In this document: in pieces, positions 8,626-16,695 of the stretch
How the letters are laid out: every line of letters starts with the position of its first letter
Numbering within the stretch: the stretch's first letter is position 1
Source of the DNA: Lautropia sp. SCN 69-89
Lineage (GTDB): Bacteria > Pseudomonadota > Gammaproteobacteria > Burkholderiales > Burkholderiaceae_E
NCBI GenBank assembly: GCA_001724855.1
Contig: MEED01000017.1
Coordinates: 1-64,000 of the forward strand
Direction of reading: 5' to 3'
DNA: 64,000 bases
Program-made: the position numbers and the translations under genes
Notes under the pieces: generated by a model
Database searches by the model: none
Seen by the model: only the letters and a program-made list of their open reading frames with translations
Told to the model about the DNA's origin: nothing

Positions 8626-10263
8626 ATGAGCAGTTTTCCGGATCCGGTGGCCGAAGGCCTGGCGCGCGGCTGGAAGGTGATCGACGCCACCGCCGCGACG
8701 CTGCCCGCGCAGTTCGACTGCGACGTGGCGATCGTGGGCACCGGCGCCGGCGGCGGGGTGAGCGCGGAGATCCTGGCGCGCGCCGGCCTGCGCGTGCTGA
8801 TGATCGAGGAAGGCCCGCTGAAGAGCTCGCGCGACTTCCGCATGCGCGAGTCCGACGCGTATCCGCAGCTTTACCAGGAGTCGGCGGCGCGCAAGACGAA
8901 AGACAAGGCGATCAACATCCTGCAGGGGCGCTGCGTCGGCGGCTCGACGACGGTCAACTGGACCTCGAGCTTTCGCACGCCCGCTCCCACGCTCGACTGG
9001 TGGCGCGAGCACTACGGGCTGGCCGACTTCACGCCCGAGGCGCTGTATCCGTGGTTCGAGCGCGCCGAGCGGCGGCTGTCGATCGGGCCGTGGCTCATGC
9101 CGCCGAACGAGAACAACGAACTGCTGCGCCGCGGCGCCGGCCGGCTGGGCATTCCGGCACCCGCGATCCAGCGCAACGTTCGCGGCTGCCTGAACCTCGG
9201 GTATTGCGGCGTGGGCTGCCCGACCAACGCGAAGCAGTCGATGCTGGTGACCACGGTGCCTGCGGCGCTCGACGCCGGGGCCACGCTGTTCACGCGCGCG
9301 CGCGCCGCGCGACTCGAGCTTGCCGGCGGGCGCGTCGAGGCGCTGGACGTTCACTGGCTCGACGCCGAAGGGCTGCGCCCGAGCGGCCAGCGCACCCGCG
9401 TGAGGGCCGCCCACTTCGTGCTCGCCGGCGGCGCGATCAACAGCCCTGCCCTGCTGCTGCGCTCGGACGCCCCCGACCCGCACCGGCTCACCGGCGCGCG
9501 CACCTTTCTGCACCCGGTCGTGGTTTCGGCCGCGACCTTCGATCACCGGGTCGACGGCTTTGCCGGCGCCCCGCAGACGGTCTACAGCGACCATTTCCTC
9601 GACGGCGGGCCGATCGACGGGCCGATCGGCTACAAGCTGGAGGCGCCGCCGATCCATCCGGTGCTGTTCGCGACCACGCTGCAGGGCTTCGGCAACGCGC
9701 ATGCCCAGCAGATGACCGACTTCAACCGCACGCACGCGCTGCTCGCGCTGATGCGCGACGGTTTTCACCCGCAGGCCGCGGGCGGCCGGGTCGAATTGCG
9801 CAGCGACGGCTCGCCGGTGCTCGACTACCCGCTCACCGAGTTCATTCTCGACGGCGCGCGCCGCGCGCTGCTGTCGATGGCGCAGATCCAGTTCGAGGCC
9901 GGCGCACAGGCCGTCTACCCGGTGCACGAGCTCGCCTCGGGCTACCGCAGCTGGCCCGAGGCCCGCGCGGCGATCGGGGCGCTGCCGATGAAGCCGCTGC
10001 TGCTGCGCGTGGTCTCGGCTCATGTGATGGGAGGCTGCCCGATGGCCGCCGACGAGCAGCGTGGCGTGGTCGGGCCCGAGGGCGTGCACTGGCGGCTGGC
10101 GAACCTGTCGGTGCACGACGGGTCGATCTTCCCGACTTCGATCGGGGCCAATCCGCAGCTGTCGATCTACGGCATCACCGCGCGCCTGGCCAGCGGGCTG
10201 GCTGCGCGCCTCACGGGCCGCGCGGCGCCTGCCTTCGGCGAAGCGGCGAGCGCAGCGGCATGA
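8626..10263 (+). CDS. GMC family FAD-dependent oxidoreductase
   Basis: The 545-residue flavoprotein has the FAD-binding motif VAIVGTGAGGGVSAEILARAG near residue 35 and a second GMC element GRCVGGSTTVNWTSSFRTP near residue 105. A cysteine cluster (CLNLGYCGVGCPTNAKQS) sits near residue 190. The C-terminus has the catalytic His region HVMGGCPMA and the terminal FAD-binding NLSVHDGSIFPTSIGANPQLS. This architecture matches GMC enzymes acting on long-chain or sterol alcohols rather than glucose oxidases; fatty alcohol oxidation is suggested by the neighbouring lipase and fatty acyl-CoA reductase, but the substrate is not proven. The ATG at 8626 is chosen because the FAD motif follows at the usual distance. 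The next gene starts within its stop (ATGA). Confidence 0.85.
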   Translation: MSSFPDPVAEGLARGWKVIDATAATLPAQFDCDVAIVGTGAGGGVSAEILARAGLRVLMIEEGPLKSSRDFRMRESDAYPQLYQESAARKTKDKAINILQGRCVGGSTTVNWTSSFRTPAPTLDWWREHYGLADFTPEALYPWFERAERRLSIGPWLMPPNENNELLRRGAGRLGIPAPAIQRNVRGCLNLGYCGVGCPTNAKQSMLVTTVPAALDAGATLFTRARAARLELAGGRVEALDVHWLDAEGLRPSGQRTRVRAAHFVLAGGAINSPALLLRSDAPDPHRLTGARTFLHPVVVSAATFDHRVDGFAGAPQTVYSDHFLDGGPIDGPIGYKLEAPPIHPVLFATTLQGFGNAHAQQMTDFNRTHALLALMRDGFHPQAAGGRVELRSDGSPVLDYPLTEFILDGARRALLSMAQIQFEAGAQAVYPVHELASGYRSWPEARAAIGALPMKPLLLRVVSAHVMGGCPMAADEQRGVVGPEGVHWRLANLSVHDGSIFPTSIGANPQLSIYGITARLASGLAARLTGRAAPAFGEAASAAA

Positions 10264-11213
10264 TCCAGCGCCTGCTGGCGGGGTTCGCAGCGGCGATCGC
10301 CTTCGGTGTGGTGGAACTCGCACTGTGGCTGCACCGCGCGCAGGGCTGGCAGGCGGGCAGCGCGCTCGTCGCGGCCGCGAGCGTCGCGCTCATGGCGCAC
10401 GCCGCGATCCTCGGGCAGCAATTCGCGATCGGCGCGTGGCAGCGCCGGCTCGCCCGCCCCGACCTGCGTCCGGGGCTGGCGGCGGCGCTGCGCGCCTGGG
10501 CGGGCGAGATCGTCGCATCGCTGCGCACCTTCGGCTACGCGCAGATCCGCTATGGCGCTCGACCGCTGCCCAGCGGCGCGGACGCCAGTCGCGTGCCGGT
10601 GCTGCTGGTGCACGGCTATTTCTGCAACCGCGGCATCTGGCATGCGTTCGCCCGCCGGCTGGCTGCGCGCGGGCATCCGCTGGAATCGGTGAACCTCGAG
10701 CCGGCTTTCGGGCCGATCGACGACTACGTTCCGGTCATCGCCGCGGGCATCGAGCGGCTGCGCGCGCGCACCGGCGCGACGCGGATCGCGGTCGTGGCGC
10801 ACAGCATGGGCGGGCTGGCGGTGCGCGCGTTCATCGCCGCACGCGGCGGCGAGCCGATCGGCGCGGTGGTGACGCTCGGCACGCCACACCGCGGCACCTG
10901 GCTGGCGCAATTCGGGTTCGGGCGCAACGTCGCGCAGATGCGGCTGGACAGCGACTGGCTGCGCGCGCTCGCTGCCCGAGAGGGCACCCGCGCCGGCGTG
11001 CCGTTCACCGTGATCCTGTCGCTGCACGACAACATCGTCGCACCGCAGCCGATCCAGACGCTGGACGGGGCGCGCACGATCGAACTGGCCGCGCGCGGCC
11101 ACGTCGAGCTGGCCTACGATCGCGAGGTCTGGGCGCACACGATCGAGGCGATCGATGCGGCTAGAAGTGGATGCCGCGCATCAGCTGCTGGAACGCGACC
11201 TGGTCCGCGCTGA
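10260..11213 (+). CDS. Alpha/beta-hydrolase, membrane-anchored lipase/esterase
   Basis: The 317-residue protein starts with two hydrophobic helices (residues 4-22 and about 33-50), suggesting a membrane anchor. The catalytic part shows the oxyanion-hole motif LLVHGYFCNRG and the nucleophile elbow AHSMGG, followed by TLGTPHRGT, typical of triacylglycerol lipases such as LipA. The start overlaps the stop of the GMC gene, so the two are translationally coupled. The last 53 bases overlap the 3' end of the opposing fatty acyl-CoA reductase gene, so the C-terminal tail ARSGCRASAAGTRPGPR is encoded antisense to that gene. Substrate unknown; an ester lipid is likely. Confidence 0.8.
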   Translation: MIQRLLAGFAAAIAFGVVELALWLHRAQGWQAGSALVAAASVALMAHAAILGQQFAIGAWQRRLARPDLRPGLAAALRAWAGEIVASLRTFGYAQIRYGARPLPSGADASRVPVLLVHGYFCNRGIWHAFARRLAARGHPLESVNLEPAFGPIDDYVPVIAAGIERLRARTGATRIAVVAHSMGGLAVRAFIAARGGEPIGAVVTLGTPHRGTWLAQFGFGRNVAQMRLDSDWLRALAAREGTRAGVPFTVILSLHDNIVAPQPIQTLDGARTIELAARGHVELAYDREVWAHTIEAIDAARSGCRASAAGTRPGPR

Positions 11214-13155
11214 GCTGCGGCGGCTTGCCGGTGGCCTCCTTCGCACCGCGAGCGGCATCGGAATCGGGGAACATGCGGAACGTGGTGTTCATCACGATCT
11301 GCGCGATCTTCGGCACCAGCGCGTGCATCACCTCCCCCGCGATGCCCAGCCGCGTGGCGATGCGCACCGGCTTGTAGACGATCGCCTGGCTCACCAGGTC
11401 GGCCGCCTCCTCCGGCGTCAGCGTGGGCACGTTCTGGTACAGCTTGGTGGGCGCGATCATCGGCGTGCGCACCAGCGGCATGTTGATCGTGGTGAAGGTG
11501 ACGCCAACGTCGGCGAATTCGCTGGCGGCGCAACGCGTCCAGGCGTCGAGCGCGGCCTTCGACGCGACGTAGGCGGAGAAGCGCGGCGCGTTGGTGAGCA
11601 CGCCGATCGAGCTGATGTTGACGATGTGGCCGCGGCGCCGCTCGACCATCTTCGGCAGCAGGCCCATGGTGACGCGCACCGCGCCGTAGTAGTTCAGCTG
11701 CATCGTGCGTTCGAGGTCGTGGAAGCGCTCGAAGCTCGATTCGATGCCGCGGCGGATCGAGCGCCCGGCATTGTTCACCAGCACGTCGACGCCGCCGAAC
11801 TCGTCGGTCAGCCAGCGCGTCATGCGATCGCAGTCTTCGGTGCTGGCGAGGTCGACCGCGAAGGTGACCAGCTTGTGGCCGTCGGCCTCGACCTGCCGCC
11901 GCGCGTCGTCGAGCTTCGCCTGGTCGCGCCCGCAGATGACGGTGGTGGCGCCGGCGGCGGCGATCTTGCGCGCGGCCGCTAGCCCGATGCCCGACGATCC
12001 GCCGGTGATGAGGACCACCTTGCCGCTCACCTGCCCCTTCAGCGTGCGGTCGATGAACAGGTCGGGATCGAGGTGGCGCTCCCAGTAGTCCCAGAGCACC
12101 CAGGCGTAGTTTTCCAGGCGCGGACAGGCGATGCCGCTGCCTTCGAGCGCCTTCAGCGTCTCGCGGCAGTCGAAGCGCGTCGGATAGTTGACGAACTGCA
12201 GGATGTCCTCGGGCAGGCCGAGGTCCTTCATGACGGCGTTGCGCACGCGCCGCACCGGGGTGAGCGCCATCAGCCCCTTCGTGACGCTCTTCGGGATGAA
12301 GCCGACCAGCGCCGCATTGACCCGCAGCGACATCAGCGGCGCGTGCGCGGCCTTGGCGAACGCATTGAGCACGTCTCCGACGCGCATCGGCTCGGGATCG
12401 ACCAGATGGAAGCAGCTGCCGTCGAGCCCCCTGGCGTGCGCGATGTGGTCGAGCGCCGCGACGACGAAGTCGACCGGGACGATGTTGATGCGTCCGCCCT
12501 CGATGCCGATCGTGGGCATCCACGACGGAACGACCTGACGCATCCGCTGGATGAGCTTGAAGAAGTAATACGGGCCGTCGATCTTGTCCATCTCGCCGGT
12601 GCGCGAGTCGCCGACGACCAGGCCGGGCCGGTAGATGCGGAACGGCACCTTCGATTCGCGGCGCACGATGCCCTCGGACTCGTGCTTGGTGGCGTAGTAG
12701 GGATGATCGAGGCTCTCGGCCTCCTCGAACATGTCTTCGCGGAAGACGCCCTCGTACAGACCCGCCGCGGCGATCGACGAGACGTGGTTCAGGCAACCGG
12801 CGCCGATCGCGTTGGCGAACTCGACGACGTGGCGCGTGCCCTGCACGTTCACCGTCACCTGCTCCTCGGCGCCCGCCTTCAGGTCGTAGATGGCCGCCAG
12901 GTGGAACACGTGCCGGATCTTGCCGTCGAGCCGCTTGCGATCGGCCGGCCGGATGCCCAGGCCCGGCCGGGCGATGTCGCCGACGATCGGGATCGCGCGC
13001 TTCGCATCGACGCCCCAGGCCGCGTAGAGCGGGGCCAGCTTGTCGCGGGAAGCGTCGCGCACGAGGAAATAGACGACCGAGCCGCGCCGCTCGAGGATCT
13101 TGCGCACGAGCCTGCGACCGATGAAGCCGGTCGCGCCGGTGATGAAGTAGTTCAT
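11161..13155 (-). CDS. Alcohol-forming fatty acyl-CoA reductase, two-domain SDR
   Basis: The 664-residue protein has two Rossmann modules. The first starts TGATGFIG (residues 6-13) with Y153xxxK157 and resembles the extended-SDR acyl-CoA reductases; the second starts TGGSSGIG (384-391) with Ser515 and Y529xxxK533. The linker YAWVLWDYWERHLDPDLFIDR and the overall layout match, from memory, the Marinobacter reductase FACoAR (Maqu_2507), which reduces fatty acyl-CoA through the aldehyde to the fatty alcohol with NADPH. The product would feed the wax ester synthase encoded at 29289-30749. The gene ends antisense to the lipase gene and diverges from a phasin gene. A TACAAT box (13195-13200, minus strand) is a possible -10 element. 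Confidence 0.85.
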   Translation of the reverse strand: MNYFITGATGFIGRRLVRKILERRGSVVYFLVRDASRDKLAPLYAAWGVDAKRAIPIVGDIARPGLGIRPADRKRLDGKIRHVFHLAAIYDLKAGAEEQVTVNVQGTRHVVEFANAIGAGCLNHVSSIAAAGLYEGVFREDMFEEAESLDHPYYATKHESEGIVRRESKVPFRIYRPGLVVGDSRTGEMDKIDGPYYFFKLIQRMRQVVPSWMPTIGIEGGRINIVPVDFVVAALDHIAHARGLDGSCFHLVDPEPMRVGDVLNAFAKAAHAPLMSLRVNAALVGFIPKSVTKGLMALTPVRRVRNAVMKDLGLPEDILQFVNYPTRFDCRETLKALEGSGIACPRLENYAWVLWDYWERHLDPDLFIDRTLKGQVSGKVVLITGGSSGIGLAAARKIAAAGATTVICGRDQAKLDDARRQVEADGHKLVTFAVDLASTEDCDRMTRWLTDEFGGVDVLVNNAGRSIRRGIESSFERFHDLERTMQLNYYGAVRVTMGLLPKMVERRRGHIVNISSIGVLTNAPRFSAYVASKAALDAWTRCAASEFADVGVTFTTINMPLVRTPMIAPTKLYQNVPTLTPEEAADLVSQAIVYKPVRIATRLGIAGEVMHALVPKIAQIVMNTTFRMFPDSDAARGAKEATGKPPQLSADQVAFQQLMRGIHF

Positions 13156-13311
13156 GGGTCTTCCCTGGGCCGTCGTGTATCGGTTTCAACCATTGTATCG
13201 ACGGCCGCGCTCCTTTAGTGTGTCGGCTCTAGCGGGTCTGCCTAGACTGCGCAAACAGGCACAACCCGCGCCGGCCACCGCGCCGTCGCATCTACGACGA
13301 GGTACAGCGTC

Positions 13312-13824
13312 ATGGTGAAGAAACTCCAGAAGATGGCGGCAGACAAGCCGGACGGCACACAACTGGCGGCGGCGATCCGCGAGTCGGCGCAGCAGATCTG
13401 GCTGGCGGGGCTGGGCGCGTTTTCGAAGGCGCAGGCCGAAGGCGGCAAGGTATTCGAGGCACTGGTGAGGGAAGGCATGGGCATCCAGCGGCGCACCCGG
13501 GCGATGACCGAGGAGCGAATCGGCGAGGTCACCGGCAAGGTGAGCAAGGCGGCCGGCGACATCACCCGGCAGGCGACCCAGTCGTGGGACAAGCTCGAGC
13601 AGGTGTTCGAGGACCGCGTGTCGCGGGCGCTGACGCGGCTGGGCGTGCCCACCAGCAAGGACATCCAGTCGCTGATGAAGCGCGTCGAGTCGCTCAACGA
13701 GAGCGTCCAGGCGCTCAGCGGCACCGCCCCGGCGCGCGCCCGCAAGGCCGCGGCGCCGCGCAAGGCTGCCGCTGCCAGGGCTCCGGCGAAGAAAGCGGCG
13801 CGCCGCGCCAGGGCCGAGTCCTGA
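13312..13824 (+). CDS. Phasin (PHA granule-associated protein)
   Basis: The 170-residue protein contains the phasin-family segment SAQQIWLAGLGAFSKAQAEGGKVFEALVREG, then an amphipathic helical region (about residues 50-130). It ends in a lysine/alanine/proline tail (KAAAPRKAAAARAPAKKAARRA) resembling histone H1. This layout is that of PhaF/PhaI-type phasins, which coat polyhydroxyalkanoate granules and may tether them to DNA. It is first in a plus-strand run with a patatin and a TetR regulator, and diverges from the fatty acyl-CoA reductase gene. A storage role is well supported; which polymer or lipid it coats is not. Confidence 0.88.
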   Translation: MVKKLQKMAADKPDGTQLAAAIRESAQQIWLAGLGAFSKAQAEGGKVFEALVREGMGIQRRTRAMTEERIGEVTGKVSKAAGDITRQATQSWDKLEQVFEDRVSRALTRLGVPTSKDIQSLMKRVESLNESVQALSGTAPARARKAAAPRKAAAARAPAKKAARRARAES

Positions 13825-13859
13825 CCACGCCGGCAAGGCCGCTCGGAGCGGCAGGCACC

Positions 13860-15107
13860 ATGGCAACCGGCCGCGCACGGCCGGGCACACCAGGCCGAAT
13901 CGGCCTGGCACTGGCCGGCGGCGGCTTCATGGGCGCCGCCTACGAACTCGGCGCGTTGTGCGCACTCGCCGAGTCGATCGACGGGCTCGACCTTACCCGC
14001 CTCGACACCTACGTCGGCGTGAGCGCCGGTGCGTTCATCGCCGCCGGACTGGTGAACGGCATCTCGGCGCACCGGATGGTGCGCATGTTCGTCGAGGAGG
14101 ACGACGTCGAGGCCGACTTCGATCCGGCGCTGATGCTGCGACCCGCGTACCGCGAATGGCGGCGCGCGCTGCGCTCGGCGCCCTCGGGGCTGCGCGCGTC
14201 GGTAGGCGCCGGGCTGAGCGAGGCGCTGCTCGGCCCGCAGGCGGTGCTGTGGCGGGCGATCGAGCGCGCAATGCACCTTCTGCCCAACGGACTGGTCGAC
14301 GGCAGTCCTGCCGAGCGCAAGCTCGCGCACCTGCTCTCGCAGCCCGGGCGCACCAACGACTTCCGCCGCACGCGCGTGCCGCTGCGCATCGTCGCCACCG
14401 ACATCGACACGGGCGAACCGGTGGAGTTCGGCTCGCCGGGCCACGACCACGTTCCGATCTCGCGCGCGGCGATCGCGTCGGGCGCGGTGCCGGGGCTGTT
14501 CGCGCCGGTGCGCATCGGCACCCGGCACTACCTCGACGGCGCACTGAACAAGACGGTGCACGCGTCGGTGGCGCTCGACTACGGCGTCGGACTGGTGCTG
14601 TGCGTGAACCCCCTGGTGCCCTACCAGGCGATGCAGGCCAAGGCGCGCCGCGTCTCGCGCTCGGGCATCAGCACGGTGATGGCGCAGACGATCCGCACCG
14701 CGATCCGCTCGCGGATGACCGTCGGACTGGCGAAATACCGGGTCACCCACCCGGGCTCCGACGTGATGCTCTTCGAGCCGCGCCGCGACGACGCCGACAC
14801 CTTCTTCACCAACATCTTCAGCCTGTCGAGCCGGCGCCGGCTGTGCGAGCACGCCTACCTGGCCACCCGCGCCGACCTGCTCGATCGGCACGCCGCGCTC
14901 GACCCGGTGTTGCGCCGCCACGGGTTGTCGATCAACCTCGGCGTGCTCCGGCATCCGGCGCCACGACTGGTGCGCGAGCTGCGCACCGACACGCGCAGGC
15001 CTCTCACGCGCGCCGGCGCGGCGCTCAATCGGCTCGGACACACGCTCGACGACCTCGATCGCGCGATCGGCATCGTCGCGGCACGCAAGGCCGGCAGCGA
15101 CGCCTGA
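13860..15107 (+). CDS. Patatin-like phospholipase
   Basis: The 415-residue protein has all patatin elements: the glycine-rich oxyanion loop LALAGGGFMGAAYELGAL (residues 16-33), the nucleophile motif GVSAG with Ser55, and the Asp of the catalytic dyad in YLDGALN. Patatins are acyl hydrolases of phospholipids and other acyl lipids. The gene starts 35 bases after the phasin gene, so a role in lipid or granule turnover is likely. No signal peptide is visible. Confidence 0.85.
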   Translation: MATGRARPGTPGRIGLALAGGGFMGAAYELGALCALAESIDGLDLTRLDTYVGVSAGAFIAAGLVNGISAHRMVRMFVEEDDVEADFDPALMLRPAYREWRRALRSAPSGLRASVGAGLSEALLGPQAVLWRAIERAMHLLPNGLVDGSPAERKLAHLLSQPGRTNDFRRTRVPLRIVATDIDTGEPVEFGSPGHDHVPISRAAIASGAVPGLFAPVRIGTRHYLDGALNKTVHASVALDYGVGLVLCVNPLVPYQAMQAKARRVSRSGISTVMAQTIRTAIRSRMTVGLAKYRVTHPGSDVMLFEPRRDDADTFFTNIFSLSSRRRLCEHAYLATRADLLDRHAALDPVLRRHGLSINLGVLRHPAPRLVRELRTDTRRPLTRAGAALNRLGHTLDDLDRAIGIVAARKAGSDA

Positions 15108-15118
15108 GCGGCCTGCAC

Positions 15119-15147
15119 GACCCGGACTCCGGAGACGGAGCCGGGTC
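15119..15147 (+). terminator. Hairpin after the patatin gene
   Basis: An imperfect stem (gacccggactccg / cggagccgggtc, one bulged base) with a four-base loop begins 11 bases after the stop codon. No T-tract follows, so it is a weak terminator candidate before the TetR gene. A TAAGAT box (15152-15157) just beyond could serve that gene. Confidence 0.35.
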
Positions 15148-15242
15148 AAGGTAAGATCCCGAACGCAGCATCACTGCGGCGCACGCGGCGGATCGCAGCC
15201 TGCGCGCCGCCACGTGGCCGCCCCGTCGGGAGGAGGATCGAC

Positions 15243-15902
15243 ATGCAGCGAAAGCCGCCGCGGCGCACCCGTGAGCGCATCCTGGAGCTTTCGCTGCGGC
15301 TGTTCAACGACCTCGGTGAGCCCAACGTCACGACCAGCGCGATTGCCGACGAGATGAACATCAGTCCTGGCAATCTCTACTACCACTTCCGCAACAAGGA
15401 CGACATCGTCGACGCGCTGTTCGAGCAGTTCGAGCGCGAGATCGATCCGCTGCTCGACGGCCCGGTGCGCCGGCAGGTCGACTTCGAGGATGCCTGGCTG
15501 TTCCTGCACCTGCTGTTCGAGTCGATCTGGCGCTACCGCTTCGTCTATCGCGACCTGAACGACCTGCTCTCGAAGAACCGGCGCCTGGAGATGCACTTCC
15601 GCGCGATCGTCGACCGCAAGACCGCGGCCGCGCGCGCGCTGTGCCACTCGCTCGCGGCCAGCGGTGCGCTCGGCGCCAGCGAGCGCGAGATCGAGTCGCT
15701 CGCGACCAACATGGTGGTGGTGGCGACCTACTGGCTGTCGTTCGAATACATCCGCAACGCCCGCCGCTTCGGCGAGGCCGACTACCAGAGCGCGGCAATG
15801 GCGCGCGGCGCCTACCAGGTGCTGTCGATGCTCGCCCCGTGGCTCGAGCCGCAGGGGCGCGAACTGTTCGAGCGCCTGTCCCGCGAATACATCCGCAGCT
15901 GA
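15243..15902 (+). CDS. TetR/AcrR family transcriptional regulator
   Basis: The 219-residue protein has an N-terminal helix-turn-helix (TTSAIADEMNISPGNLYYHFRNKDDIVDALF, residues 30-61) and a helical ligand-binding domain rich in aromatic residues. The pattern NISPGNLYYHF is shared by TetR regulators of fatty acid metabolism. It lies between the patatin and a TPR protein in a plus-strand run, so lipid or PHA genes are plausible targets; the ligand is unknown. A purine-rich site (gggaggagg) precedes the ATG. Confidence 0.85.
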   Translation: MQRKPPRRTRERILELSLRLFNDLGEPNVTTSAIADEMNISPGNLYYHFRNKDDIVDALFEQFEREIDPLLDGPVRRQVDFEDAWLFLHLLFESIWRYRFVYRDLNDLLSKNRRLEMHFRAIVDRKTAAARALCHSLAASGALGASEREIESLATNMVVVATYWLSFEYIRNARRFGEADYQSAAMARGAYQVLSMLAPWLEPQGRELFERLSREYIRS

Positions 15903-15919
15903 ACCGACCAGGAGCGAAC

Positions 15920-16693
15920 ATGGCCAGGTGGACCGCGTTTCCCCACGCCGACAAGCAATACGAATACACGTCCGCGACGTTGAAGAAGCACTGGGCAAGG
16001 CTGCACCGCGGCGATTGCGAGCCGTTCCCGAAGGACGACGCGGTGATCGCGGCCTGGATCGACTATCACGCCGGCCGCTTCCAGCAGGCCGCGGAAGCCG
16101 GCCTGAAGGCCGGCGGCGCCGGACTCAATGCGGCGAACAAGGCGACGAACATCTACGCCAATTACCTCGAGAAGTCCGAGAAGAAAAAGCTCGAACTGTT
16201 CCAGGAGGTCGCGGCGCGCTGCGAGGCGCAGCAGTCCGCCGATCCGAAGAACGCCAACGCGTACTACCTGTATGCCTACGCGATCGGCCGCTACGGTCAG
16301 GGCATCTCGGTGGCCAAGGCGCTCGCGCAGGGGCTCGGAGGCAAGGTGCGCGACGCACTCAGGCACGCGCTCGAGCTTGCGCCGAAGCACGCCGACGCGC
16401 ACATCGCGCTCGGCGCCTTCCACGCCGAAGTGATCGACAAGGTCGGCGCGATGATCGGCGGCATGACCTACGGCGCCAAGCGCGACGAAGGCCTGCGGCT
16501 GTTTCGCAAAGCGCTCGAACTGAACCCGGACTCGGCAATCGCGCGCGTCGAGTACGCCAACGGACTGGTGATGCTCGAGGGCAAGAAGGCCCTGAAGGAA
16601 GCCGAGGCGCTGTATGCGCAGGCCGCCGCCTGCGAGCCGATGGACGCGATGGAGCGCCTCGACGTCGAGATGGCACGCGCCGAGATCGATTGA
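15920..16693 (+). CDS. TPR-like repeat protein, function unknown
   Basis: The 257-residue protein has helical repeats that fit the TPR pattern, for example ALRHALELAPKHADAHIALGAFHAE and LFRKALELNPDSAIARVEYANGLVML. ATG at 15920 is chosen over upstream in-frame codons because AGGAG lies just before it and the TetR stop is 17 bases upstream. No signal peptide is visible, so it is probably a cytoplasmic scaffold. It is closely spaced with the oxidoreductase gene that follows (2 bases), indicating co-transcription. Confidence 0.7.
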   Translation: MARWTAFPHADKQYEYTSATLKKHWARLHRGDCEPFPKDDAVIAAWIDYHAGRFQQAAEAGLKAGGAGLNAANKATNIYANYLEKSEKKKLELFQEVAARCEAQQSADPKNANAYYLYAYAIGRYGQGISVAKALAQGLGGKVRDALRHALELAPKHADAHIALGAFHAEVIDKVGAMIGGMTYGAKRDEGLRLFRKALELNPDSAIARVEYANGLVMLEGKKALKEAEALYAQAAACEPMDAMERLDVEMARAEID

Positions 16694-16695
16694 CG

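Noticed and set aside
13242-15149. Open frame of 635 codons on the minus strand opposite the phasin and patatin genes
   Set aside because: Both genes on the plus strand have intact family motifs; the antisense product has none.
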